From Curtobacterium citreum (lineage in GTDB: Bacteria > Actinomycetota > Actinomycetes > Actinomycetales > Microbacteriaceae), in the NCBI RefSeq assembly GCF_006715175.1, contig NZ_VFMQ01000001.1:558001-622000 (forward strand): a DNA stretch of 64,000 nt, given 5' to 3'. The translations under genes were made by a program, and so were the position numbers. Under the pieces are notes generated by a model. It ran no database searches. It was not told where the DNA came from and saw only the letters and a program-made list of their open reading frames with translations. This document shows positions 54,160 to 62,567 of this stretch, in pieces. The stretch's first letter is position 1. The number at the start of each line of letters is the position of its first letter.

Positions 54160-55443
54160 GTGACCCGTGCCCGCACCCTGACGAGCTTCGTCGTCCTGTC
54201 GATGACCGGAGGCGTCATCTTCCAGGTCGCCTACATCCGGTTCGTGTTCCTCGCCGACACCGCGCATGCGCTCGGGCTGTCGGTCCAGCGCTACGGCGAG
54301 GTGACGTCGGTGTTCGGCGCCGTCGCCGTGGTGATGTACTTCTGCGGCGGCTGGTTCGCCGACCGGTTCCCACCGAAGGTGCTCATCGTCGTGGCACTCG
54401 CCGGCATGGGCGCCGTCGACCTGTACCTCGCATCGGTCCCCGGCGAGACCGGGGTCGTGGTCGCGCACGTGCTGATGGCGGTGCTCGGCATGGGGCTCTA
54501 CTGGTCGTCGCTCGTCAAGCTCGTGTCGATGCTCGGGTCCGCGGACCAGCAGGGCACGCTGTTCGGCTGGCTCGAGGGGGTCCGCGGGATCACGTCGACG
54601 ATCGTCGGGTTCGTCGGCGCCGGGATCGTCGCCGCCGCGATCGCCGAGACCGTCGGGGTGCTCTGGGTGATGCGGATCTACGGCGTGCTCTGCCTGCTGT
54701 CCGCGGTGCTCGTGCTGGTCGTCGTCCGGACCGATCGCAGTGCCCTCGCGCAGGTCGACCGGCAGGCGGTGTCCCTCCGGGAGCTCGCCGCCGCGGTCCG
54801 GAACAAGTACACCTGGCTCATCGGCGGCTCGATCATGCTGATGTACTGCTTCTACACGCTGCTCGGGTACCTCACACCGCTGCTGCAGGACGGCTTCGCG
54901 GTGCCCGTCGTGCTCCTCGGGGCGATCGGGGTCGTCCGGACCTACGTGTTCCAGATCGTCGGGGGACCGGTCGGCGGTGTGCTCGTCGACCGGTGGACGG
55001 GGTCCTCGCCCGCGTTCCTCCGATGGGCCTTCGTCGTCGCAGCGGTCAGCGCCGTCGGGTTCCTCGTCCTGCCGCACGACCCGGCGCTCGTCGGGGTCGC
55101 CGTCGCGCTCATGGTCGTGATGTGCCTGGCGGTCTTCACCTCGCGCGGCGTCTACTGGGCGCAGGTCGGCGAGGTCGAGGTCCCGCTCGCCCAGCGCGGC
55201 GGTGTGATCGGCCTGGCCTCCGGCATCGCGTACCTGCCCGACGCCTTCCTGCCCGCACTCGGTGCCTGGTGGGTCGGCGACCCCGCGAACGGCGTGCCGC
55301 AGCAGGGCGGCGGCTACACGGCCATGTTCGCCGTGCTCGTCGTCGCCGCCGTGCTCGGCGTCCTGCTCACCACCGTCACGATGCGCGTCCGCGCGCGTGA
55401 CCTCCGCAGCCGTCCGGCGGACGACGTCGTCGTCGCCGCCTGA
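54160..55443 (+). CDS. MFS sugar transporter
   Basis: 427 aa, GTG with GAAGGAG 6 bp upstream. About twelve membrane helices and MFS loop motifs, for example GGWFADRFPPKVLI between helices 2 and 3 and GGPVGGVLVDRWTG in the second half. First gene of a catabolic operon with an SDR, an FAD oxidase and an FGGY kinase, so it probably imports the polyol or sugar that they use. Confidence 0.85.
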   Translation: MTRARTLTSFVVLSMTGGVIFQVAYIRFVFLADTAHALGLSVQRYGEVTSVFGAVAVVMYFCGGWFADRFPPKVLIVVALAGMGAVDLYLASVPGETGVVVAHVLMAVLGMGLYWSSLVKLVSMLGSADQQGTLFGWLEGVRGITSTIVGFVGAGIVAAAIAETVGVLWVMRIYGVLCLLSAVLVLVVVRTDRSALAQVDRQAVSLRELAAAVRNKYTWLIGGSIMLMYCFYTLLGYLTPLLQDGFAVPVVLLGAIGVVRTYVFQIVGGPVGGVLVDRWTGSSPAFLRWAFVVAAVSAVGFLVLPHDPALVGVAVALMVVMCLAVFTSRGVYWAQVGEVEVPLAQRGGVIGLASGIAYLPDAFLPALGAWWVGDPANGVPQQGGGYTAMFAVLVVAAVLGVLLTTVTMRVRARDLRSRPADDVVVAA

Positions 55444-55464
55444 ACCCCCACGAAAGGACCCCCA

Positions 55465-56241
55465 TTGGACATCCGCGACTTCTCGCTGGACCTGTTCTCG
55501 CTCGCCGGCAAGCGGGCGATCGTCACCGGCGGCAACTCCGGGCTCGGACAGGCGTTCTCGCTCGCGCTCGCCAAGGCCGGCGCCGACGTCTTCGTCCCCA
55601 GCGTCGTCGACGACGACGGCACCACGCGCGCCCTGGTCGAGGCCGAGGGCCGTCGCTACGCGTTCCTCGAGGTCGACCTCACCGCCGCAGACGCCCCGGA
55701 GCGGATCGTCACCGCGTGCGAGGAACAGCTCGGCGGGATCGACGTGCTCGTCAACTCCGCCGGGATCTGCCTGCTCGACGAGGTCGACGCCTTCGACCGC
55801 GAGAAGTGGGACCCGATGGTGGCCGTGAACCTGACCGCACCGTTCGCGCTCGGGCACGCGGTCGGGAAGCGCTTCGTCGCGCAGGGTTCCGGGAAGATCA
55901 TCAACATCGCGTCGCTCTTCGCGTTCCTCGGCGGGCAGTGGTCCCCGGCGTACGCGGCCACCAAGCACGGGATCGTCGGCTTCACGAAGGCGTACTGCGA
56001 CGAGCTCGCGCAGCACGGCGTCCAGGTCAACGCGATCGCGCCCGGGTACTTCGCCACGAAGATCACCGAGCGCACGCGGTCGGACCCGGAGACGAACCAG
56101 CGCGTGCTCGACCACGTCCCGGCCGGCCGCTGGGGCGACGTCGCCGACCTGATGGGCGCGACCGTCTTCCTCGCCTCCCGCGCATCCGACTACGTCAACG
56201 GCCACACGCTCACCGTCGACGGCGGCTACCTCGTCCGCTGA
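55465..56241 (+). CDS. SDR oxidoreductase, KduD-like
   Basis: 258 aa from a TTG with GAAAGGA 8 bp upstream, beginning LDIRDFSLDLFSLAGKRAIV. Rossmann motif VTGGNSGLGQAFSLAL, NSAGICL, catalytic NIASLFAFLGGQWSPAYAATKHG (Ser, Tyr, Lys) and a C-terminal SDYVNGHTLTVDGGYLVR. Closest in style to 2-keto-3-deoxygluconate dehydrogenase (KduD) and related sugar-acid dehydrogenases. Substrate not provable here. Confidence 0.85.
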   Translation: MDIRDFSLDLFSLAGKRAIVTGGNSGLGQAFSLALAKAGADVFVPSVVDDDGTTRALVEAEGRRYAFLEVDLTAADAPERIVTACEEQLGGIDVLVNSAGICLLDEVDAFDREKWDPMVAVNLTAPFALGHAVGKRFVAQGSGKIINIASLFAFLGGQWSPAYAATKHGIVGFTKAYCDELAQHGVQVNAIAPGYFATKITERTRSDPETNQRVLDHVPAGRWGDVADLMGATVFLASRASDYVNGHTLTVDGGYLVR

Positions 56242-56265
56242 TGCGACCACCCGCGTCGCCCATCG

Positions 56266-56331
56266 ACGGGACCAGGCGCGGCCGGGAAGCCCGTGGCGGG
56301 CCCGCCCCGCGCCTCCCGTCCGCGCTCCCCA
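56266..56331. repeat. GACGGGAGGC-family palindrome (degenerate)
   Basis: GACGGGACCAGGCGCGG on the left, GGCGGGCCCGCC in the middle, and CGCGCCTCCCGTC on the right; the left arm has an insertion. It lies between the SDR and FAD oxidase genes of the same operon, so it does not block transcription completely. Confidence 0.55.
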
Positions 56332-56372
56332 CGACCAGACCCACCGCACGCCACCAACGAAAGGTGCACCCC

Positions 56373-57890
56373 ATGATCGACTCGATCGCCACCCTCGACC
56401 GCGCTGAGATCCTCGCGCACCTGGCCACCGTCGTCCGGCCCGACCAGCTCGAGACCGACCCGCAGCACCTCGCTGAGGCCAGCGTCGACCGGTTCAAGAA
56501 GTACCAGGCGGTGCACGGCATCCACGACGCCCCCACGCCGGTGGCGATCGTCAACGCCGAGTCCACGGCGGACGTCGCCGCAGTCCTGGCCTTCGCCGAC
56601 GAGCACGTCGTGAACGTCGTCCCCCGCACCGGTCGAACCGGCACCGAGGGCGGCCTCGAGACGAGCGTCGTCGACACGATCGTGCTCGACTGCTCACGGA
56701 TGGACGCCGTCCTGCGCGTCGACGAGGAGAACATGCAGGTCACGGTGCAGGCGGGCGTTCCGCTGCAGCGCCTCGAGGACGAGCTCCGTGCACGCGGCCT
56801 GACCACCGGGCACTCGCCGCAGTCGAAGCCCCTCGCGCAGTACGGCGGGCTCGTCGCCACCCGCTCGATCGGGCAGTTCTCGACCCTCTACGGCGCGATC
56901 GAGGACATGGTCGTCGGGCTCGAGGCGGTGTTCCCCGGCGGTGCCGTCCGTCGGATCAAGGCCGTCCCGCGCCGCTCGGCCGGCCCGGACATCCGCCACG
57001 TCGTGATCGGCAACGAGGGTGCGCTCTGCGTCATCACCGAGGTCACCGTCAAGGTCTTCCGGTACCAGCCCGAGAACAACGAGTTCCACGGCGCACTCGT
57101 CGACGACATGCGGACCGGCATCGCGATCCTCCGCGAGGTCGTCGTGAACGGCTTCCACCCGTCTGTCGTCCGGCTCTACTCGCCCGAGGACGCGAACCAG
57201 CACTTCGCGGACTTCTCGCAGGGCAAGTGCGTGGTCGTCTTCGTCGCCGAGGGGCCGAAGGGCATCGTCCGCGCGACGAGCGAGGAGATCCAGCGTGTGC
57301 TCGACCAGCACCCGCACACCAAGGTGGACCCGGCCCGGATCGAGCAGTGGTTCGACCAGCTCAACTGGGGGCAGGACAAGATCGACGCCGAGAAGGCCAC
57401 GATGCTCCGTGACCGGCACCTCGGCTACACGACGGAGATCTCCGCCGACTGGTCCGCCGTCGGCGACGTGTACGACGCCGTCATGCGCCGCATCCGGACC
57501 GAGTACCCGCACGCCGACGACCTGACGATGCTCGGCGGGCACTCGTCGCACAGCTACCAGACCGGCACGAACATGTACTTCGTGTACGACTACCGCATCG
57601 ACTGCTCCCCGGAGGAGGAGATCGAGAAGTACCACATCCCCCTCAACGCGATCATCGTCGAGGAAGCCCTGCGCCACGGCGGCTCGATGGTCCACCACCA
57701 CGGCGTCGGCAAGTACCGCACGCCGTGGGTCGAGGAGGAGCACGGCTCGGCGTTCGCGATCATGCAGGGCCTCAAGGCGCAGTTCGACCCGAAGGGCATC
57801 ATGAACAAGGGCACGATCTTCCCCGCACCCGGGGCGATCCAGCCGGCAGCCGCCGACCCGGTGACCGACTTCGGGGCGACCCGCGCATGA
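56373..57890 (+). CDS. FAD-binding oxidase (AGPS/glycolate oxidase type)
   Basis: 505 aa, ATG with GAAAGGTG upstream. FAD-binding type-4 domain: PTPVAIVNAESTADVAAVLA, VVPRTGRTGTEGG, VQAGVPLQRLEDELRARGL and IGNEGALCVITEVTVKVFR. The C-terminal cap ends HHHGVGKYRTPW and KAQFDPKGIMNKGTIFP, as in alkyl-DHAP synthase-like oxidases. It likely oxidises a hydroxy-acid or polyol intermediate. Stop overlaps the kinase start (ATGA). Confidence 0.85.
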   Translation: MIDSIATLDRAEILAHLATVVRPDQLETDPQHLAEASVDRFKKYQAVHGIHDAPTPVAIVNAESTADVAAVLAFADEHVVNVVPRTGRTGTEGGLETSVVDTIVLDCSRMDAVLRVDEENMQVTVQAGVPLQRLEDELRARGLTTGHSPQSKPLAQYGGLVATRSIGQFSTLYGAIEDMVVGLEAVFPGGAVRRIKAVPRRSAGPDIRHVVIGNEGALCVITEVTVKVFRYQPENNEFHGALVDDMRTGIAILREVVVNGFHPSVVRLYSPEDANQHFADFSQGKCVVVFVAEGPKGIVRATSEEIQRVLDQHPHTKVDPARIEQWFDQLNWGQDKIDAEKATMLRDRHLGYTTEISADWSAVGDVYDAVMRRIRTEYPHADDLTMLGGHSSHSYQTGTNMYFVYDYRIDCSPEEEIEKYHIPLNAIIVEEALRHGGSMVHHHGVGKYRTPWVEEEHGSAFAIMQGLKAQFDPKGIMNKGTIFPAPGAIQPAAADPVTDFGATRA

Positions 57891-59311
57891 CCCGGTACCT
57901 CGTCGGCATCGACAACGGCTCGCAGTCGTCGAAGGTCACGGTCTTCGACGAGCGGGGCGGGGTCGTCGCCGAGGGTCGGGTCCCGCTACGACCGAACCAC
58001 ACCCCGGCGCCCGGGGTGGTCGAGCACCCGGACGACGACCTGTGGGACTCGATCGCGGCCGCGTGCCGGATCGCGATGGCGGCGTTCTCCGGGGACCCCG
58101 CCGAGATCGTCGGCGTCGGTCTCTGCACCATCCGGTTCTGCCGTGCCGTGCTCCGCGCCGACGGGTCCCTCGCGCAACCGGTGCAGTCGTGGATGGACGC
58201 GCGGGTGTCCGGGCCGTTCGCCGCCGAGCGCGACGACGTCGCCTTCGTCACGTCGTCCTCCGGGTACGTCACGCACCGCCTGACCGGTCGCTTCCGGGAC
58301 GCCGCGGCGAACCACCAGGGCGTCTGGCCGATCGACACCGACACCTGGCGCTGGTCCGACGACCCGCGGGCGTACACCGCCACCGGGATGCGCCGCGACC
58401 AGCTGTTCGAGCTCGTCGATCCCGGCGAGGTCCTCGGGCACGTCACCCCTGCCGCGGCCGCCGCGACCGGGCTCCCCGCGGGACTGCCGGTCGTCGCGAC
58501 CGCGAACGACAAGGCCGTCGAGGCGCTCGGTTGCGGCCTGCTCGACCCGACCACGCTGCTCGTCTCGCTCGGCACCTACATCGCCGGCATGTCGGTCGGG
58601 ACGCGGAACCGCACTGGGACCGACTGCTGGACGAACTTCGGGTCCGAGCCGGGTCGCTACCTGTACGAGTCCGGTGGTATCCGCCGCGGCATGTGGACGG
58701 TGAGCTGGTTCCGCGACCTGCTCGGCCCCGAGGCCGCGGCCGCCGCCGAGGCCGCGGGCGAGCGCGTCGAGGAACGCCTGAACCGTGAGGCCGCCGCCGT
58801 CCCGGCCGGCTCCGACGGACTCCTGGCGGTGCTCGACTGGCTCGCGCCGTCGGACGCGACGTTCCGGAAGGGGTCGCTGCTCGGCTTCGACGGGCGGCAG
58901 GGCCGGGCGCACGTGTACCGGTCGATCCTCGAGGGCATCGCGATGACGATGCGGGAGCGCACCGACGCGATGGCCGCCGAGCTCGACACGACGCACGAGC
59001 GCGTGGTCGTGTCCGGCGGCGGGTCGTCGTCCGACCTGATGATGCAGATCACCGCGGACGTGTTCCAGCGGGAGGCGATCCGCATGGTCGGCGACGGTGC
59101 GGCCGGTCGGGGTGCGGCGATCTGCGCGGCCGTCGCGACCGGGGTGCACCCCTCGTTCGCCGAGGCGGTGCAGGCGATGGTCGTCGAGCGCGACCGCTTC
59201 CGGCCCGACCCGGGGAACGCCGCGGTCTACGACGCACTCCGCGCGGTGCACGCGGACGCGGCGGCGCACACCGACCCGCTCTACCGGCGGACGGCCGCGA
59301 TCGTCGGCTGA
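57887..59311 (+). CDS. FGGY-family carbohydrate kinase
   Basis: 474 aa. FGGY kinase landmarks: YLVGIDNGSQSSKVTVFD (phosphate-1), LPVVATANDKAVEALGCGLL, LLVSLGTYIAGMS, and the C-terminal VVSGGGSSSDLMMQITADVF. Phosphorylates a ketose or polyol with ATP. The substrate cannot be read directly; xylulose-, erythritol- and glycerol-type substrates are all within the family. Last gene of the LacI-controlled operon. Confidence 0.88.
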   Translation: MTRYLVGIDNGSQSSKVTVFDERGGVVAEGRVPLRPNHTPAPGVVEHPDDDLWDSIAAACRIAMAAFSGDPAEIVGVGLCTIRFCRAVLRADGSLAQPVQSWMDARVSGPFAAERDDVAFVTSSSGYVTHRLTGRFRDAAANHQGVWPIDTDTWRWSDDPRAYTATGMRRDQLFELVDPGEVLGHVTPAAAAATGLPAGLPVVATANDKAVEALGCGLLDPTTLLVSLGTYIAGMSVGTRNRTGTDCWTNFGSEPGRYLYESGGIRRGMWTVSWFRDLLGPEAAAAAEAAGERVEERLNREAAAVPAGSDGLLAVLDWLAPSDATFRKGSLLGFDGRQGRAHVYRSILEGIAMTMRERTDAMAAELDTTHERVVVSGGGSSSDLMMQITADVFQREAIRMVGDGAAGRGAAICAAVATGVHPSFAEAVQAMVVERDRFRPDPGNAAVYDALRAVHADAAAHTDPLYRRTAAIVG

Positions 59312-59327
59312 CGGTCGCCGATGCGAC

Positions 59328-59385
59328 CGGGTGGCGGGCGGGAGGATCGTGGCGGGCCCGCCACGATCCTCCCGCCCGCCACCCG
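59328..59385. repeat. GGGAGG-core palindrome (58 bp, perfect)
   Basis: Perfect palindrome centred on GGGCCC with arms containing GGCGGGCGGGAGGATCG. It is the longest and most exact of the family, with GGCGG in place of the outer GACGG. Lies between the convergent kinase and corA genes, touching neither stop. Confidence 0.8.
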
Positions 59386-59393
59386 CGAGCGGG

Positions 59394-60443
59394 TCAGAGC
59401 CAGTTCCGCTTCCGGAACACCACCCACAGGATGCCGGCGAGCGCGAGCATCGCGACGATGGCGGCGGGGTAGCCGTAGCGCCAGTGCAGCTCGGGCATGT
59501 GGTCGAAGTTCATGCCGTAGACGCCGGCGATCAGCCCGGGGGCGAACAGGATGGCCGCCCACGACGAGATCTTCTTGACCTCCTCGCCCTGCTTGTGCGC
59601 GGCGCGGGCGAGCTGCCGGCTCTCCTCGCCCTGCGCCAGGCTCGCGCTCGTCATCCGGCGCATGGCCTCGTTCTGCTCCTGGCTGACGAGGGTCGCGTGC
59701 AGCGTCAGTGCGTTCTCGAGGAGGGCCCGGAACGAGTCCACGCGCTCCGTGACGCGCAGCGCGTGGTCGAGCACGTTCCGCAGGCGGTGCTGCACCTCGT
59801 CGTCGACGCCGTACTTGTCCGCGCCGCGCAGGAGCCCCTGGACCATCGCGGGCACCGGGGTCGTGGCGCGCTGGAAGGCGAGGACCTCGCTGAGCAGCTG
59901 GTAGATCCGCTTCGAGACACCCGGGTCGACCTGGCCGGCGAACAGCTGGTCCTCGATGGCGTCGACCTGGTCCTGCAGGACCTCGACGACCGGCGCGTAG
60001 CCGTCGACGACCTCGTCGAGCACCGCCGCGGTGACGGCCTCGGAGCCCTTCGCCAGGAACTCCGGGTCGGCCTCGACGCGGCAGCGCAGGGCCGCCAGGT
60101 CGGGCTTCGCCGCATGCCGGACGCTGATCACGAAGCGGTCGCCGACGAACAGATGCACCTCCCCGAACTCGACCTCGTTCGTGTCGGTGCGGTGCCAGGC
60201 CGGTCGGAGCACCAGGAAGAGCGTGTCGCCGTACCGCTCGAGCTTGGCGCGCTGGTGGCCCTTCCGGGCGTCCTCGACGGCGTTCTCGTGCAGGTCGAAC
60301 TCACTCGCGACGGCGGCGAGCTCGGCATCGTCCGGACGGAGCAGTCCGATCCAGGCGAGGTCGCCCCGGGTGTCGGGCGACAGGGTCGACGGACTGCCGA
60401 CGCGACGTCCAGCGACGTAGACGGCGTTGTCGATGAGTGCCAT
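59394..60443 (-). CDS. corA: CorA-family magnesium/cobalt transporter
   Basis: 349 aa from the ATG at 60443 with GAGGAGC upstream. Long helical cytoplasmic domain (VVEVLQDQVDAIEDQLFAGQ, DSFRALLENALTLHATLVSQEQNEAMRRM in pieces), then two C-terminal helices around the pore signature VYGMNFDHMPEL (GMN). Moves Mg2+ or Co2+ into the cell. The 289 bp upstream contain two hairpins but no riboswitch that I could identify. Confidence 0.92.
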   Translation of the reverse strand: MALIDNAVYVAGRRVGSPSTLSPDTRGDLAWIGLLRPDDAELAAVASEFDLHENAVEDARKGHQRAKLERYGDTLFLVLRPAWHRTDTNEVEFGEVHLFVGDRFVISVRHAAKPDLAALRCRVEADPEFLAKGSEAVTAAVLDEVVDGYAPVVEVLQDQVDAIEDQLFAGQVDPGVSKRIYQLLSEVLAFQRATTPVPAMVQGLLRGADKYGVDDEVQHRLRNVLDHALRVTERVDSFRALLENALTLHATLVSQEQNEAMRRMTSASLAQGEESRQLARAAHKQGEEVKKISSWAAILFAPGLIAGVYGMNFDHMPELHWRYGYPAAIVAMLALAGILWVVFRKRNWL

Positions 60444-60732
60444 GTCGTGCTCCTCGAGTGTCGGGAGCAGTCCGGCGCGAGACCCGGGCGGGCCGGGACG
60501 GGTGTGCACGCGCCCGGGCGTCCCGGGGGAGCGGGGGCGTACGTCAGCGAACGGGCAGGGCGACGACCGCGGCGGTCGTCCGGCCCGATCGAGGATGGTC
60601 ACCCGACATCGCGCCTCACCTGCCCTTCCGGTTCGTCGTGCTGGTCCGTCCGTGCTGGACGGACCGAGGCCACCCGTCGTGACCGAGGGGCAACGCTACC
60701 CCGGTCCGGGCGGGACCACCAGCGCGGGGTGG

Positions 60733-61323
60733 TCACATGCCCCAGACGTCCCGGTTCGACGAGGCGACCGCGACGGCACCGGCACCGAGGGCCGCGACCA
60801 CGTCGGCCTTGTCGCACACGAGACCGCCGGCGACGATCGGCACGTCGACGTCGTCGCGCAACCAGGTGAGCACGCGGGGCACGCACCCCGGCAGGATCTC
60901 CACCGCGTCCGGCTGCGACTGCGCCACGACCCGGGCGAGCTGGTGGTACGAGAACGAGTCGACGAGGAAGAACCGGTGCACGGCGACCAGCCCGGCCCGC
61001 TTCGCCGCCCGCACCAGGTTCGCCTTCGTCGACAGCACCCCGTCGGCGCGGGTGTTCGCCGCGAGCCAGGTGACCACGACCTCCCTGGCGGCGAACCCGT
61101 CGAGCAGGTCCACGTCGACGAGCACGGTCTTGCCGGTGGCCTTGCAGCGCTCGACGGTGTCGGCGACGTCGAGCACGCTGCCGTAGAGCAGGAAGACGAC
61201 GCCGCGGTCCGACGCGAGCACGGCGTCGAGCGAGCCCGGGTCCTTGACACTCGCGACCACCGGGTCGTCGGCGAGCAGGTCGAACAGCACCGCGGCGCTC
61301 GTCGGCGTGTGGGCGGTCGTCAT
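60733..61323 (-). CDS. GlpP-like glycerol-3-phosphate-responsive antiterminator
   Basis: 196 aa, small TIM-barrel protein. Landmarks: VFLLYGSVLDVADTVERC, VLVDVDLLDGFAAREVVVTWL, DGVLSTKANLVRAAKRAGL, FLVDSFSY, PDAVEILPGCVP and PIVAGGLV, ending GAVAVASSNRDVWGM. Bacillus GlpP binds leader RNA in the presence of glycerol-3-phosphate to stop termination. CACAAT 6 bp before the ATG suggests a leaderless mRNA. Its target here is unknown; the leader terminator at 54074 is a candidate. Confidence 0.82.
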   Translation of the reverse strand: MTTAHTPTSAAVLFDLLADDPVVASVKDPGSLDAVLASDRGVVFLLYGSVLDVADTVERCKATGKTVLVDVDLLDGFAAREVVVTWLAANTRADGVLSTKANLVRAAKRAGLVAVHRFFLVDSFSYHQLARVVAQSQPDAVEILPGCVPRVLTWLRDDVDVPIVAGGLVCDKADVVAALGAGAVAVASSNRDVWGM

Positions 61324-61527
61324 GCGCCCATTGTGCGCACATGCTCCTCGACGTCTTCGGGGAGCAGGTCGCAGCAGCCCGTTGCGGGCATCGACCCGGA
61401 CCCGGACCCGGGCCTCTGTGCCGCGGTCCGCGCTCTCGGCGGATTGTGCAGCAGCGCAGGCGTTCCGGTTCGGTTCGGTTCGGCGACGGTCGTCTCCGTG
61501 CCGCTCGTCGGGACGGACGTGCCGGAG

Positions 61528-61893
61528 ATGACGAAGGTCGCGTTCACGACGTCCGCCGGGCAGACGACCGTCACGGAGATGGTCGCGGCGATGACGTCGA
61601 TCACGTCGGTGCACTTCGCGCAGTGGCAGGACGGTGCGCTCGTGCAGAACGTTGAACTGCACCGGGGAGAGCAGGGTGCGTCCGCTTCGCCGACCGGGAC
61701 GCGAGGGCTCGACCGGAACCGGCTGAACACCTGTCTCAACAGCATCGGGGTGAGTTGGGCGGTGATCGCGGTCCTCGGCCTCGCGTGCGGCGCCGCGTGC
61801 GCCACCGCCGTGCTGTGTACGCGGTGCCTGGCCGCCGCAGCGGGCTTCACCACCGGGACCATCGCGAAGTGCGTGTCCGTCGCCTGGGCGTAG
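61528..61893 (+). CDS. Cysteine-rich hydrophobic peptide precursor, candidate bacteriocin
   Basis: 121 aa from the ATG at 61528; GTG codons 20-50 bp earlier in the same frame are possible starts. N-terminal half (MTKVAFTTSAGQTTVTEMVA, HFAQWQDGALVQNVELHRG) is polar and beta-like with no signal peptide. The last 55 residues form a hydrophobic segment with six Cys (TCLNS, LACGAACATAVLCTRC, AKCVS) and Gly/Ala, resembling disulfide-rich secreted peptides. No family certain. Followed by a strong hairpin. Its neighbours are the glpP-like gene and idi. Confidence 0.5.
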   Translation: MTKVAFTTSAGQTTVTEMVAAMTSITSVHFAQWQDGALVQNVELHRGEQGASASPTGTRGLDRNRLNTCLNSIGVSWAVIAVLGLACGAACATAVLCTRCLAAAAGFTTGTIAKCVSVAWA

Positions 61894-61903
61894 CGATCCG
61901 GTC

Positions 61904-61938
61904 GGAACGGCGCGCTGCAGGTCGCAGCGCGCCGTTCC
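61904..61938. terminator. Perfect 15-bp hairpin
   Basis: GGAACGGCGCGCTGC and exact complement, 5-base loop, 11 bp after the Cys-rich gene and before the idi stop on the other strand. Confidence 0.65.
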
Positions 61939-62003
61939 GCTGCGGGCGCTGTCCCGCTGCGGGCGCCGGGCTCCGGGCACAGGGGTGCCGGGCGCGCGCC
62001 GGG

Positions 62004-62546
62004 TCAGCGCGTGACGCGCAGCCCCTGTCGCTCGAGCTCCGTCAACTGCCAGCCGAGCCACGGGCTCCACGCGAAGGGTGCTCCGGCGACGGACTCCCGG
62101 AGCGCGTCCTCGGAGACCCATGCCCACTCGGCGACCTCGTCGTCCGCGGGCGCCGGGACGTCGTCGGTCACGGCGCGGAACACCGGGCAGACCTCGTTCT
62201 CGACGATGCCCGAGGCGTCCACCGCGCGGTACCGGAAGTCGGGCAGCACGAGCTCGACGTCGCGGACGGTGATGCCCAGCTCGCGCGACGCTCGACGGGC
62301 GACGGCGTCCTCGAACGCCTCGTCCGGGCCGGGGTGGCCGCAGAACGTGTTGGTCCACACCCCGGGCCAGGTCTTCTTCGAGAGCGCACGACGGGTGACG
62401 AGGACGTCGCCGTCGGTGTTCCGCACGTGGCACGAGAACGCCAGGTGGAGGGGAGTGTCGGTCGTGTGCACCGCGAACTTGTCCGCCGTGCCGACCGGGG
62501 TACGGTCCTCGGCCAGCAGGACGACGGTTTCCGGGAAAGTGTTCAT
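62004..62546 (-). CDS. idi: Isopentenyl-diphosphate delta-isomerase, type 1
   Basis: 180 aa. Type 1 IDI: HLAFSCHVRNTDGDVLVTRR, the catalytic-Cys motif TNTFCGHPGPDEAFEDAVARR, and the Glu motif VCPVFRAVTDD / EVAEWAWVSEDAL. Interconverts IPP and DMAPP, supplying prenyl units to the divergent crtE-crtB genes. The start is only 21 bp from that of crtE, so their promoters overlap. Confidence 0.93.
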   Translation of the reverse strand: MNTFPETVVLLAEDRTPVGTADKFAVHTTDTPLHLAFSCHVRNTDGDVLVTRRALSKKTWPGVWTNTFCGHPGPDEAFEDAVARRASRELGITVRDVELVLPDFRYRAVDASGIVENEVCPVFRAVTDDVPAPADDEVAEWAWVSEDALRESVAGAPFAWSPWLGWQLTELERQGLRVTR

Positions 62547-62567
62547 CTGCCCCGATAGGTTAGGCCA

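Noticed and set aside
60444..60732. Magnesium riboswitch upstream of corA
   Set aside because: Two hairpins are present but none of the conserved M-box or YkoK sequence elements could be recognised.
61341..61655. Alternative 104-codon frame overlapping the Cys-rich gene
   Set aside because: Gly/Pro/Arg-rich shadow frame; the Cys-rich frame has the coherent hydrophobic domain and terminator.
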